DNA from: Durusdinium trenchii
Taxonomy: Eukaryota; Sar; Dinophyceae; Suessiales; Symbiodiniaceae
Direction: 5' to 3'
Assembly: GCA_963970005.1 (NCBI GenBank)
Contig: CAXAMN010000003.1
Span: 1,085,965 to 1,149,964, forward strand
DNA length: 64,000 bases
Made by a program: the position numbers and the translations under genes. Positions 1 to 11,206 of the stretch are shown here, in pieces. Below the pieces are notes generated by a model that ran no database searches, was not told the origin of the DNA, and saw only the letters and a list, made by a program, of their open reading frames with translations. Within the stretch, counting starts at the first letter, position 1, and each line of letters starts with the position of its first letter.

Positions 1-6
1 TGGCAG

Positions 7-3000
7 GTGATGCTGGCTAGCGATGTTTTCCGGGCCCTGGAAAATGCAGGGGAGGTGAAGCTGTCCATCGCTGAACACAGGACATCGACTGACAATAACA
101 CTTTGTCCTTCAGCCCTCTCCATGATGTGGCCTTTGTCCTTGACCCACCGGGCAAAAAGCGCAAGAAGGCTTGGCCTCAGATGTCATAGTTGCCCTCAAC
201 TCTCCTTCAAGTTTTACAAGACAATATTTTCTCCAGTTGGTTCAACAACATAAAACACCATGGAGAACAACCATGGAGAACAACCATGGAGAACAACCAT
301 GAAAAAATCCTGGAACACCAGGCTTCAGCCTTGACCTATGGGAGCAATTTCAACTTCAGCAAGCTCCGTGCCAGCCAAAACGTCAAGATCATTTGGCGAA
401 TGAGGCAGGTCACAAGTTGTGGGCTGGGGGTGATGGCTCTTACTTGCTTTGGATTACCCTCCCACATCATTTGTTCATGTTTGTATCATGTTGTGTCTCA
501 TCTTATTCAACCAAGATCTTTTCATGTTTAGACTCTGATCCAACATCAAGACCTTAAGAAATCTTGTCCGGACCTGTTCCAACAAAAGTATGTTCACCAC
601 TTTCTTACATTCAGATGATCATGGATGTCTACATACAACTAATTGGGAAAACATCCAGGGAGAATCCATGTGCACATTGCAATTGACAAACCACTTCTCC
701 TCCCAGAAGCTTACTGACTTCCACCATGATCGGCTCGCTTTCCAGGCTGCACTTTGAGAAAGGGACTGCTCGTGAGTTCGTCCCAGTGCGGCCTGTAGCA
801 GTCATGGCAGGGTCAGTGAGTTTGAAAAGCAAGCAAGTGGCTCAACTTGTTTGATTCAATGTTTGGGAATATCCTGGGGTACGGCTCATACAGGGATGCC
901 TGTATGCGATGAAGGTGAACCCTGACATGGTGTAGTGATGGTAGGATATAATTTTCATGGTTCCAAATTCCAAACATTGTTCAATGATAAGCGCTGTCAG
1001 GGATGCCTTCACTGTCGCACGTCGCAATAAACATTGCTCACTAGTGCGCAAAAGCTTGAAACAAAAAGTGAAAATGTCTCCATGCCCAGTGAAAAGGGTT
1101 GATGATGTACCTTCTTTTTTGAAACACCATTGAATTGCAAGTCTGTCATTCTGGCCACCACAGGGCTTTTGGGCTGAGACCGTTGCAGTTCCTAGATTGG
1201 AGGGGCCAATGGAGTTCACTCCAAAATTCTCAGCTTCAGCCTATTCGGACCTTTTGAGTGGAAGTGCGCCCTCCGCACCTCCTCGTGCTTCGCCAGCTGC
1301 TGCTGAGAATGCCCAAAAAGCCTCAACAGGCTGGGATGATCTTGTTTCAGGCTCCATATATATATATAAATATCATATATCTATCAATATCGGTCAATGA
1401 CTTTGCGGTCATGATTGGCTACTTTAAACTGCTGCATAATTATACAACCTGTACCGCTCCAAGAGTTCTCTCCCATTTCATCTTTTGTCAGGAACTTTGC
1501 TGAAGCGATGCCACGGGTCCGAATCTGCCAGTGACTCGAAGGACAAAGGTGATTCGGATGAGACAGAAGAGAAGAAGAAGCCAAGCAAGACACATGCAAA
1601 CAAAGAGAGCGATGGAGAGGGAGCAAAGAAGAAGAAAAATAAGGCAGGAGAAGATGAGAAGAAGAAACAGAAAGACAAGAAAGACAAGAAAGACAAAGAC
1701 AAGAAGAGAAAGGCTCAAGAGCAGGAAGATGAAGATGATGGTTGCGAGCGTGACCATGAAGATGACAATGATGAAGATGACGATTGCGATGGTGATGATG
1801 CGGCAGGCTTGGCAGGGCAAGGTTCTCAGCCAAGCAAGAAACCAGCTGCTGCAAGCAGGAAACCCAAGACTACTAAGTCCAGCAGGACTCCCAAGGAAAA
1901 AACAAGGAAGAAGGGCAAGAGAAGAGAGGATGATCAGCATGCGCCAAACTCCAGTGGGGCGTTAGACTCTGATGAGCGTCTTCAGTTGGATCTTCCTATG
2001 GATCCTACCGAGCGCCTTCAGTTGGAGCTGCAAGCTGCGATCGTGTCGGCTGAGATTGCAGAACGAGAGGCTCATGAAAGCGTTTCGATTCCCAGCAGCC
2101 CAGAGATGCCCAGAAAGAAAGGCATTTTTGTCTCCCCTGACAACCAGCTTGGAAATGAGCTACTCTATCCGCCATATGTCAATTTCGATCCTGTCTTGGA
2201 GGGAAATCAGGATTGGGGTTTTGAAGCAAATGATTGACACCGAGTAGCTTAAACCAGCTTCCCAGCACTTCTCCATACTTCTCAGCACTTCAGGACCTGG
2301 GCCATGTGAGGCGTTTGGCTGATGAGATGGATGAGGTGGAGACAATGGAGATGGATGGTGAGGCCGGTCCTGATCACCTTGCCCCTAGAAGTGTGCAAGT
2401 GTTGGGTGTCTTCACCAAACCTCACTTCTAGGCGGTTGATTCTCCTAAGCAACACCAGGACACTCGAATGAGTGGGATGTTTTGCATCACCTGCTTTTGG
2501 TCAACTCTCATACCAGCCATGTCCAGTCTGCAGGATTCGCCCTTTGACTCTGAAGAGACCCTGGAGCTTCGCCCGGACAGACATGCTGTGTAAAGACCAT
2601 GCTGTGTATGACCTGATTTGAACATGTGTGAACTTTGTCTTCAGAGGGCGGTGTGCACAACATCAAGGTTAGCCATGGACCTTTCAAGGATTCCCTGTGC
2701 AACCTCCACCCAAGCCAGTTTTCAATGAAAATGGTTACTGTACAATGTTCGTTTTGGCAATAGTGGTGAGCGAAACGGAGACTTCCACTTGAATCCTCAA
2801 AACATAACAACTCTTTCATAGGTGCTTAATGGCTGCAACCAATCAACATCTGTTCCATGTTTCTATTCCAAGAGGCTGAGACCAATTGGCGCTCACCTTT
2901 TCGGGTGATGGTGAACCTGCATCCCAGTTCCAGTTCCAAGTGGGAAGGATAAATATGAAAAGGCGGTTATATAAGGTTGCAGCATGGATAACCAATAACA

Positions 3001-4741
3001 ATGGCTTGAGAAGGCAAACAAATTGTCTTCACATGTTTGGGATTTTGGGCCTAGCCTAGGTCTTAAAGTACTTGTGCAAATCTCCCAGGCAGCCACTTTC
3101 TTGTAAGCCATGGTGATTCCTCCAGTGATGCCCCCTGCATGGGAAGTCTTCTGTTGATGCCTGTAACCGGGAAGGGCAGTAGGACTCCCACACTGAATCT
3201 GCAATCGCTTTCCCAAAGCCTTCTTCGGTCTTAGCGCAGTGTTCAGTTTTAATCATATACCTTTCTGAAACAACTTGGATAAATCATCTTGCCCTCGAAA
3301 ATGGTTGTGGCCCTTTGTCACTGTAACCCCTTTTGAACCTCCACATAGAACATTGCCATTGCAGGACATTGCTGACATCCTGGAGAAACGTCGCCTACAT
3401 CGCCAGAACGCTCAGTTCTTTGAGAAGCAGGACCCAATACCACAGAATCTTACCTGCGATGTTCCCTGAGTTTCCAATCCCAGCCATCCTGTCTCTGCAG
3501 CCATCCAGCCTTGAGGAGGATGCTGAGCCAAACAAGAACGCTGCAAAGGAGCCCGTGAATCATGGCATCTACCCAAAGGTCTTTGTGCATGGTTGTGATG
3601 GTTTGTTCATGCTGGTGTTGTGTCCACTAGTTTTGGACTCACCACTCGCTGACATATGCACCAGGAGAATCCAACTGAATTGTCCGAAAGCCAACTGTTT
3701 GGCACCAGCGAGGCTCCCATCGGTATCAAGAATGATCTTGCTTGATGTGTGTCCATACTAACTTGTGACAGGCGCCCCTTGTTTTTGAACCATGGAAGCA
3801 ATTAGCCCTAGTAATGGTGTTGGTGTGGAGGCCAGCCCTGATAAGCCTGGCGATTGCCTTGATGGCTATGAGGACCAACCTGAGCAGGCTGTTTGCTTGC
3901 TTAGATCTATGCAATCTTGCTTAGATGCTTGCTTAATGAATCCTCCTTCTTGCTCTTACCTTCAGGTTGATTTGGTGGCAGCAGTTGAAGAGACGCATTC
4001 TGTTGTGGATGAGACTATCTCTTTGTGTGGATCTGAACAGGTGTGTGTCCCATATTTCTATGCCTACATTTGTTCCACATCTTTGTGTTTTTGGTGTGTG
4101 ATTGGTGCGTTGCAGGTGCTGGTGGACCTCTCCAACGAAGACGAGCCTGAAAAAAAACCTGAAGGCGGCGAGGCAGCCTGTATTCGAAGCTGATTTGAGA
4201 ATGGATTCACGGAAAGTGAGCACAAATGAACACAATATGTTGCAGGGGTCTTCTGAGCATGACCAATCGTCGCTAAGGACTTAGAGTCAGCTCACAATTT
4301 GGATGGTACAGTTTGTACTTTAAGGTTGAATTTGGTTGGTATGTGATATTGAGGCTGGCGGCTGTCCCTACTCCGATGGGCACACGGCCATTAGTTCCAA
4401 CGCCAAAGCCCAAAGAACAGAGTTTGGGTGCATCAGCAAAAGCCAGGCCAAAGGCCAAGGCAGGTGCAAAAGCCAGGCCCAGGCCCAAGGCCAAGGCAGA
4501 TGCAAAAGCCATGCCCAAGGCCAAGACACGTGCAAAAAAAAGCACAAATGCAAAGTGCAAGGCAAGGCCGAAGGCCAATGTTGGAAAGCCTCGTGCAAAG
4601 GCCAAAGCTAATGTTCTAAAGGAACAGAGCAAAAACAGAAACAATGTGTACAGCAGGGTGTATCATTGTGAGCGGCGCCGTGGCTGTTCAAACACGCAGG
4701 CTGCGGCCCTTGCCCGCCAAGCGGTGCAGGAGCTATCATAG
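7..4741 (+). CDS. Multi-exon acidic/lysine-rich protein of unknown function, open at left edge
   Basis: Modelled exons: 7-151, 329-408, 1164-1350, 1492-2210, 2294-2398, 3365-3460, 3501-3578, 3966-4040 and 4116-4193. Reading frame and intron phase agree across every junction. Donors are GC (152, 1351), GA (2211) and GT (409, 2399, 3461, 3579, 4041); acceptors are mostly AG|G. The intron 3461-3500 is only 40 nt. The large exon 1492-2210 encodes a charged region (long Lys/Glu/Asp runs, then basic KKGKRRE) followed by a helical part; this resembles a nuclear protein, but no domain is recognised. The frame stops at 4193 just after a run of eight A (4151-4158). With one A fewer the frame would stay open to an ideal GTGAGC donor at 4217 and could join a Lys/Ala-repeat exon (about 4421-4741) ending QAVQELS. 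The true C-terminus is therefore uncertain. The 5' end lies outside the window. Function unknown. Confidence 0.55.
257..302. repeat. 13-bp tandem repeat, 3.5 copies
   Basis: Unit accatggagaaca repeated head to tail without change, inside the modelled intron 152-328. Confidence 0.9.
4430..4615 (+). repeat. Lys/Ala-coding repeat region
   Basis: Imperfect repeats of about 12-18 nt built on aag-gcc and gca-aaa codons encode blocks such as AKARPKAKAG. All three plus frames stay open here, typical of a short-period repeat. It is probably the C-terminal low-complexity part of the upstream gene. Confidence 0.7.
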
Positions 4742-5292
4742 AATGTCTTAGAGTTGCTGTGCGGATGCAATTTGACAATGACTGCACTGCCCAGGGGTTT
4801 GGCAGTGAAAAAAGGTTAGTCAAGAATGGACAATGGGCAGGGAAGTGGGCTTTGGACATGTTGGGATTACCCGATAGGACCACTGGACTTCACCCAGAAT
4901 TGGTGGAGCAAAGTGTTGGTTCTTGTTGGTTCAAGTGTTCATTGATGTGACACACTCTTTGGAGTTTTGCCATGTTTTGCTTCTTTTGGGTGCATTTGGG
5001 CAGGTACTGAATGGTATTTGGATGGTATTTGGTATTGTTTCCTTTTTTTCCTGCGTGCTTTACTTTGAGAGGCGGTCCTTCAGGCTGTCCGAGCTGTGGC
5101 TGGTGCTGCCGGATTGCCGGACTGGAATCGTTCCTTTGACGATGCGCCGGTGCCCTTGGCGATCACACCCGAGTCGCTGCAGAGCCCAGGCTGCAGAGCC
5201 CAGCAGCTTTTGGGGTCGTTTTGTGCTCCCCAAAAACTTTCCCAATGGCATTCTTAGCTGCTGAATAGTTAGCTGAAGAGAGGTGGTTTTCT
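4742..5292. other. Spacer, no supported gene
   Basis: Short open frames occur on both strands (for example 4759-4950 plus), but none shows the GC-rich third positions and splice-site fit seen in the exons around it. Confidence 0.4.
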
Positions 5293-5293
5293 A

Positions 5294-5551
5294 ACACCGC
5301 GGAGTCCGGTGTTTTCCAAGAAACGGCATCAACGACCCAATCAGAAAAAGGTCGGACACCGCCCCTTCGGAGGGTGTGCAGACTCCGTGTGTTGCGCGTG
5401 CCAGGAATCGTTCAGAAGTGGTGAAGCAGGTGAGAAGGTACTTCGATCTCATGGCCAACACTCGAGTGGCTCAAGCAGACAAGTATTTTGGCCACGTGCT
5501 CTTCGGATTCGGGGCAGCACGAGTTCGGAGTCATGTGTGTGACAACAGCTG
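5294..5551 (+). CDS. Coding-like exon, unknown protein
   Basis: A frame without ATG is open from just after a stop at 5291-5293 to a stop near 5551. Its second half, from about 5395, has the codon use of a real exon and a helical composition with motifs VRRYFDLMANTRVAQADKYF and GHVLFGFGAARVRSHV. No family is recognised. The start and partner exons are not resolved. A perfect 7-bp hairpin (aacaccg/cggtgtt, 5293-5313) sits at its left end. It could be the terminal exon of a gene whose other exons lie to the left. Confidence 0.4.
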
Positions 5552-5571
5552 AGATATTCATAGCCCCCCCT

Positions 5572-5655
5572 GACACAATCATGGAAGTGCAACATGGCTC
5601 CTGGAAAGGCACTTTTCCTCTACAAACAGGGCATTGTCCACTTCCATGGTTCGTT
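5572..5655. repeat. TIR element, family A copy 1
   Basis: Left arm tcatggaagtgcaaca and right arm ttgtccacttccatgg are inverted copies. The core tcctctacaaacaggg is shared with the copy at 28.5 kb. Confidence 0.7.
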
Positions 5656-6016
5656 TCAGGGAGGGTATTGTGCATGAAATGAGCATCTTAAAAGCTGGTT
5701 CGAGGTACATGTCGATTCTCATGTGGGTTCTTTCTTCAGGAGCAGTGTTTGTTGTGGCAATCTTTTTCAGTTGGACATTTGTGTTTTCTTTCTAGTAGTG
5801 TTTTTTTTGGCTCTTTTGCTGCTGCCTTTGCTCCTGCTTTTGCTCCTGCTTCGAGGACATGCTCGCTTGTCTTGGGTCGCCCTTTAAAGGGTTCCCGCGA
5901 AAAGAGCACCAAACCCAAAGAAGCTCTTAATAATTTTCCCAGAAAATCTCCAAACTGTGGCGGCAACAATAAACAACAAGAAATCTTCACCCTTCATCCC
6001 ATTCAGATTGGCTCAG

Positions 6017-6552
6017 TTTCCTAGCTGGAGCTTTTTCTAAGAGCCAAGGATTGCTCTTGAGCCGTGTCTGCCAACGCTTCGACTTGCTGCAAGAAGCGCA
6101 GCTGCTGTCCTCCGACCTCGAGTCACAGCGAGCCCTTTTGGAGTCGCAACTCTCCCCGCGGCCGAAACAGCACGGGTCGCGTACGGCTGGGTCGAGAGAA
6201 AACACCTCATCCGGGTCCGGGCCACTGACCTTTCGTTCGCTAGATGGCGTTTGTGTTCGCATGCGGCAGCCTCTGAAAAAACCCGTTTTGACGCCCCGTT
6301 GCGCATCGAAGGATCGGACATGAAGGCCACGTAGCAGAGCAAGGCAACGCAAGGGCACACCAGTATGTGCCATACGCCTGGCCACACCAGTACGGTCATG
6401 GAAAGCCACTCCGTGGGGTCCGTCTGGCTCGCCGGCATGGCGCGCATCGAGGCTCCCGGCGGAGCAGGTGCAAAGCCGCTTGGAGAATCGGCTTTTGGAG
6501 GCCTTCGTGCAGCGGTTGGGATCTCAAGGCTGGGCGAGTATTGGTTGAAACA
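6017..6552 (+). CDS. Coding-like exons, unresolved
   Basis: Two plus-strand patches have exon-like codon use. One, about 6051-6200, encodes a helical stretch with LLQEAQLLSSDLESQRALLE. The other, about 6469-6550, gives EQVQSRLENRLLEAFVQRLG followed by a stop. They lie in different frames, so at least one intron would separate them. The minus strand is also open for long stretches (5987-6409, 6037-6555), as expected opposite GC-rich codons. The product is not recognised. Confidence 0.3.
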
Positions 6553-6762
6553 CATGGGCCAATGGCCAAGGAAGAGGCCATGAAAGGTGGGACCTGGGGT
6601 AGGATGGAAGTTTTCTGTTCAACAAAGTGATCGCCACTCAGTTCGTTCGACATTGTTCGGCGGAGCTTGTGAGCTGATCCATCTCGAACTGTGGGCGTCT
6701 TCCTTCCTTTGACGTAGATGGTGACACCATGTGAGAAGTCACTAGTAGCTTTCCCCACTCAG

Positions 6763-6969
6763 AGGCAATTGGACATTGACATGTCTTTCAATTTCTGCTC
6801 TCCTGTGTTCCATCTGGCCGACCTGGGAAAGCCCAAGCTGGGTAGTGGACCTGCTCCAGGCATGGCAGATCACTTGGTCCTCCAGCCGGAGCAATTGCTG
6901 GCGGTGCGCCGGCACACGGATCACATTTTTGGGCGTGGCCTGAGGGAAGAGATCTTCGTGCCTCTGTGA
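6763..6969 (+). CDS. Terminal exon, unknown protein
   Basis: It begins in phase 0 after an AG acceptor (cccactcag, ending 6762) and runs 68 codons to the stop at 6967-6969. The peptide includes MSFNFCSPVFHLADLGKPKL, HLVLQPEQLLAVRRHTDHIF and ends EEIFVPL. Codon use is exon-like. No family is recognised. It is followed within 100 nt by a family E element. Confidence 0.5.
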   Translation, partial: RQLDIDMSFNFCSPVFHLADLGKPKLGSGPAPGMADHLVLQPEQLLAVRRHTDHIFGRGLREEIFVPL

Positions 6970-7054
6970 CTTGGACAAGCCATCGCCCGGGTCGGTCTGT
7001 CGCGTCGGAATCTCGCGTCGGAATCTCGCGTCTGGCGCTCAGCAAAAAAGGGGA

Positions 7055-7143
7055 AAGAGCCCATCCTAGGCCTATAGGCTATCCCATAGGTACCACATGG
7101 TACCACTATAGGGTCCCAGTTCAGGTCACTTGACCTCCCTTGG
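7055..7143. repeat. TIR element, family E copy 1
   Basis: Shares cctataggctatcccatagg and ggtcacttgacctcc with the copy at 23.9 kb. Its right end runs directly into tggtactttcag, which serves as the acceptor for the next candidate exon. Confidence 0.65.
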
Positions 7144-7152
7144 TACTTTCAG

Positions 7153-7266
7153 ATGGACCGCGCCTCGGTCGCGGCAGCCTCGGACGAGTGGCGGCTCACC
7201 GCTCGGCGCCGTCCAGGACGTGGAACCCACGAGGTTTCCACGCGTGCTTCATCGTCTGACCAGTGA
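7153..7266 (+). CDS. Short ATG exon after family E element, unknown
   Basis: Starts with ATG directly behind the acceptor tactttcag and runs 37 codons to a stop at 7264-7266 with exon-like codon use (MDRASVAAASDEWRLTARRR). The real exon may end at the GT at 7234 instead. No homology is recognised. Confidence 0.4.
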   Translation: MDRASVAAASDEWRLTARRRPGRGTHEVSTRASSSDQ

Positions 7267-7584
7267 CCATGAGTACTAGAAACGAGTCATAACGAGTCCA
7301 TATATTTTATCATTGGCTTTTAACTTTAGGATTCACTTGTTCAAAGCCATATCTTATTCTATTTCATGGTCTCTTTACACAAATTAAAGGTGAACATATT
7401 CAAGAAAGCAGAGTATTGGAAACCATGGGATCATCCCCTCGATGTTGAATCCCCTCTATGGTAGAAACGAGCATACCATTGACAGGGGATTCAATCGATC
7501 AATTCGTTCAGACCCTGCGATCGATCGCAAGCACTCGCAGGGTCCGTCGGCTGCAGGTCCAGGGCCTCGCGCTTGGGTGCCCAG

Positions 7585-7725
7585 CAGGGCTTGCGCGCCG
7601 CTGGGCCGGGGCTGTGTGCTGATCAGCTGGAGCAGAGCGCCGTGGAGGGCAGGCTGCGCATGCTCTCGCTCAACGCGATGGCGGCGGAGCGTGGCACAGC
7701 CGGCAGAGCGACGTCGGGGTGGGGG
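7585..7725 (+). CDS. Exon, unknown protein
   Basis: Follows the acceptor tgcccag (AG at 7583-7584). The frame has very high third-position GC and encodes a helical peptide containing ADQLEQSAVEGRLRMLSLNA and MAAERGTAGR. The 3' boundary is unclear because the sequence goes into a G-run (7718-7730). No family is recognised. Confidence 0.45.
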
Positions 7726-7734
7726 GGGGAAGAA

Positions 7735-9264
7735 TGGGGGGAAAGGGTCAAACTGCAAGAGCGTTGGCCAAGTGCAATGGATTGAGTTGGAGTGCGGGAG
7801 CTTTGTTTGGTTGTTCGAGACTTGTTGCACAGTCGGGACATCCATGAGGATTCTTGAAAGCCGCAGCTTCGATGCGACGGAGCGATTGGTCGACCTTGTT
7901 AACCCACAACAGTCGGGCCAAAAACCAAGGTTTGGCTTGGCATGGCTTGGTGTTTGGTGCTTTGCTCGGCCAGCATGAGCTGGCACAACGCCCAGGGGGG
8001 GAAAAGCGCAGCCGCAGCCGAGTAGGGGAAGCTGCCTGGGTCTCTCCCCTGGCTTTGAAGACCAAGAAGTTGAAGCGTGAGTGGCACGGAACTGGACTGT
8101 TCCACTTTCATTCCTGCGATTACTAGCTGCACGAGCTCTGGCTACGTTGTAGTTGGACCGTCTTGGACTGGAAACCTTCCCTCATTGGCTGAATCATCCG
8201 CATTTATATATAGTACTCAGATCTGCTAAGCCTAGTCGATGAACCTTGGGCCATTTTGTCTTGCAATTGACCATCTCCGTTGCGATTTGATGCAGTTTTG
8301 TAGAACCTATGGAAATGCATGGACATGCACAAGGGGGATACCAAGGGACAGCTTCATTTTATTCAGTGTCGACCTGCCGAATTTCAATTGTATGATTTCT
8401 TGATGGTCACCGCTTCTGGGAGCTGGCACGGTGGCCGGTTTTGGCGCTCATTGGGGCTCAAGCGGCTCCGAATTAGGCTCTCGCTGACCTGCCAGTGCGG
8501 ACGGCCAGGCTTGCTGTTGAGCAGAGTGTGATTGAATGGTTCCCCTTACAGCCTGCTCAATCCCCTTATCAGGGAGCCCATCAGGCCTATCATCGGCCCC
8601 TATAGCCCGACCTAACGGTTGAAACGTTGGCAGTGGGCGTCTTATCAAAAGCGGAGGATGCGCGGGCCTTGAATCATGGAATCCGTGGTAGTCTGGTAGA
8701 CGCAACTGTCGCAACAACTAGCAGTTCCACACCAAGAGCCAGGGCCAAAAAGCAGCTTTCCATCCAATTGAAACTCCTCTCCATGGTTTTCGGCCGAGGC
8801 CATGCATCATAACACAGAATGCCGCGCCTCCTGTTGCCCGGCATTTGTTGGGCTTGCAGCTTTGTGCCAGATGTTTCTCTTCTAGATTGATACATTTTAT
8901 CCGACCTTTTTCAGTGTTTTGGTGCAGGGGCTTTACAGATAAAGGATTTCAAGTTTATGGTCTGCATAAATCATTTCATGACGCCCAGTCTTGCGGGGAT
9001 GCCACGAGACGCATGTAATGGTGCACATGCTTCGCAGGACAACCTATATAACATATTCACAACTTATGTAACCTCGCTCGCCTCCGGTCGTCCCGCCTGC
9101 CACGATCAGTTCACTGGAGCGCAGAAGGCCCCCAAAGCACACTACACTTGGAATGCGCAACAGGGACACCGCGGTACTGTATAAGCAAGGCCGCCCAGGC
9201 CTTCAGAAGGCATTGGACGAAGAAAAACAAGGGAGGCCAGCACCTGGTTTTCTCGGTGCCCGCC
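7735..9264. other. Spacer without supported gene
   Basis: Contains a G-rich run and short ORFs on both strands without exon-like codon use (for example 8319-8531 plus). The 12-mer ggggctcaagcg near 8455 recalls the 3' end of the dinoflagellate spliced leader but is too short to claim. Confidence 0.4.
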
Positions 9265-10257
9265 TCAGACCCCACGTGGCACCTGAAGAGGCCAGGGTTT
9301 CGGTCCTTTCAGCGGCTCAGTGACTTTCGGCTCGTTCAGCAGGTCTTCCACATCTAGGAGCTCTTTCACCTCACCTTCACCAGTCATGCCACCGGCTGCG
9401 AGGGAAGCACCGCAGCGTGCGCAGCGGTCTGTTAGGGAAGCCAGGCCCATGTACAGCAGAATCACAAGCAGCAAGATGCCCACTGCAAGGAGAGTAAGCA
9501 AGCCGGTCTTTTCGGGCTTGTGCCAATCAAACTGAGAATAGATGGGACGGTCACGTTTATCCTCATAACCATCGCAGTCCTTGACCATTCCCAGGTGCAA
9601 CAGGAAGTGCACGTAGGTGAAGGCAAGATACAGCAAACCAGCAAGGATGACCCATCCGCCATTGGAAGAGGTGTATGGCATTCGGCTGATCATGAAATTC
9701 ACCAACAAGAGCAAGCCATTGATGCCATGATTGTAGACGGACAAGTAAGTCACCTCCTGCTCGCCGGACTGCACCTCTGGCCAAACTAGGATCCAATAAC
9801 CTACTGTCGCCAGAAGTGAGATTGGCTGCCCCACTGCAAAGCAGAGCATGGAGGTCTTTGACAACCATAAGGATGGAACCTCTCCCTTAGAGCATGATGA
9901 GGCACAACTCCACCCCTTTATTTGGCCCAAGGACTGCACCAATGGGACTGATGTGTCAAGAAGAAGTAGTAGGTGATGCCAAGGCTGGGATCCTCCAGAA
10001 GATCCACTTCACTTGGTCATAGATGCCATGAATCACGAAAATAAACGCCCAAGACCCCGAAAACGCACGTAGTTCGCCTCGCTCATGTAGGGGGAGGAGA
10101 AATCTGTCAACTCACAAGTCAGCGAGAAGCCGGCGCATGCCATGGCTGTCACAAGCTGTCCTGGCTCAACTCCTGGCTCAAAACGACGGGGCCAGAGGAA
10201 TGAGTGGAGAAAAGCGCAACTGACGACACTGGCCTTAGCCACTTGCCCCAGGTCCAC
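9265..10257 (-). CDS. Rolling stone / FAR-17a-AIG1-type multi-pass membrane protein
   Basis: Three exons on the minus strand, read 10257-10056, 10006-9938 and 9833-9265, give a 279-residue protein, close to the length of Drosophila rolling stone. Intron 1 (10055-10007) is GT-AG and 49 nt. Intron 2 (9937-9834) is GC-AG, 104 nt, with TGCAG at both ends; phases agree (1 and 1). Family marks: ITYYFFLTHQSHW, a transmembrane segment ending VGYWILVW, then YNHGINGLLLLVNFMISRMP, a further helix pair, the RPIYSQFDWHKPEKT turn before the last helix, and a charged cytosolic tail. About six transmembrane segments are visible. Known relatives are membrane proteins (rolling stone in myoblast fusion, AIG1 with serine/threonine lipid hydrolase activity). 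The substrate here is not known. This is the clearest minus-strand gene in the first half of the window. Confidence 0.85.
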
Positions 10258-11206
10258 ATATTAGCATGCATGTTCGTTCCTCATGTTTTTTTTTTTTTGC
10301 TTTTTCTGATGCAACTTTGTGAGATACTTTCTGCAGAACGTGAGAGGTTGGAGGAGTGCCCAAGAATCAAGTTGGCGAAGTCTCATTTGTTTTGTCGCTC
10401 CCTCTCTATGTCTTCCCCTCTTTTGATGTCATGATGTTAAGGTTCGCCAGCACCGCACCTGCGTTCGCAACGCTTCGGGGCCTCGACCTTGGAAGCCGAC
10501 GGGGTGTTGTGCTGGTCTGCGTTGAACTCAACGGGTCGGGCGCGGTGGTTCGTTGAACTGCGGGACAAGCATGGTGCATGCCACAGGCCAGCGTGGGGTC
10601 ATTCCAAGATGTTCAAGAGCTGTGCAATGCATTGAAGTCCTTGCATCCTTGCAGTGAAGACACTAACCAGCATCCAAGCATTCTGTTGTACCCCCAGGCC
10701 TTCCATATCCTTCAGGAGTGTGTCTGGAGGTTGCATTATTACTGTTATTGCTGTAGATGCTCCCGGTATGTTTTCTCAATTTCAATGCGGCTGTTCTTGG
10801 CTCCCGAGAATCATAGTAAAGCCATGAAGCGTACAGACATAGCAGTGGCCCAATAGGCCACATGACGAGCGCTTTTTTCACAACACATCAACTACGACAT
10901 CAGACGACCCTTCCTTCACCTTCAGCCCACCTGATCTGTTTCAGACTTGGTTGTCAGGGTGGAGCGGGGTCGGAGCGACTGGGGGGAAGGGAACGATGAG
11001 GGGGGCGACCTAGTGCGACCCGCGCCCCGCCTAGGCGGGACCTGGTCGTCGCGTGATATGCTTTGTAAAAGATCCGAGGACACGCAGCACATGAGCTTCA
11101 AAAAGTCCGACACTTCTTGAAATTCCACCGCTTTCCGTTTTCTCCCCACCTGACCAAGATCTTTGTGCCCCTGACGCTTCCGAACGGGCAGGGGCAGATT
11201 CCTGCT
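10258..11206. other. Upstream region between divergent genes
   Basis: Lies between the minus-strand membrane-protein gene and the plus-strand secreted gene, so it probably holds both 5' regions. A T-run is at 10287-10299. The minus frame 10922-11293 is open but is judged a shadow of GC-rich sequence. No promoter motif can be named. Confidence 0.4.

Noticed and set aside
1384..1940. Long minus-strand ORFs opposite the acidic/lysine-rich exon
   Set aside because: Leu/Ser/Phe-rich complements of GAA/AAG codons; no independent support.
8447..8463. cattggggctcaag, similar to the 3' end of the spliced leader
   Set aside because: Only the last 8 bases match exactly; no gene start follows.
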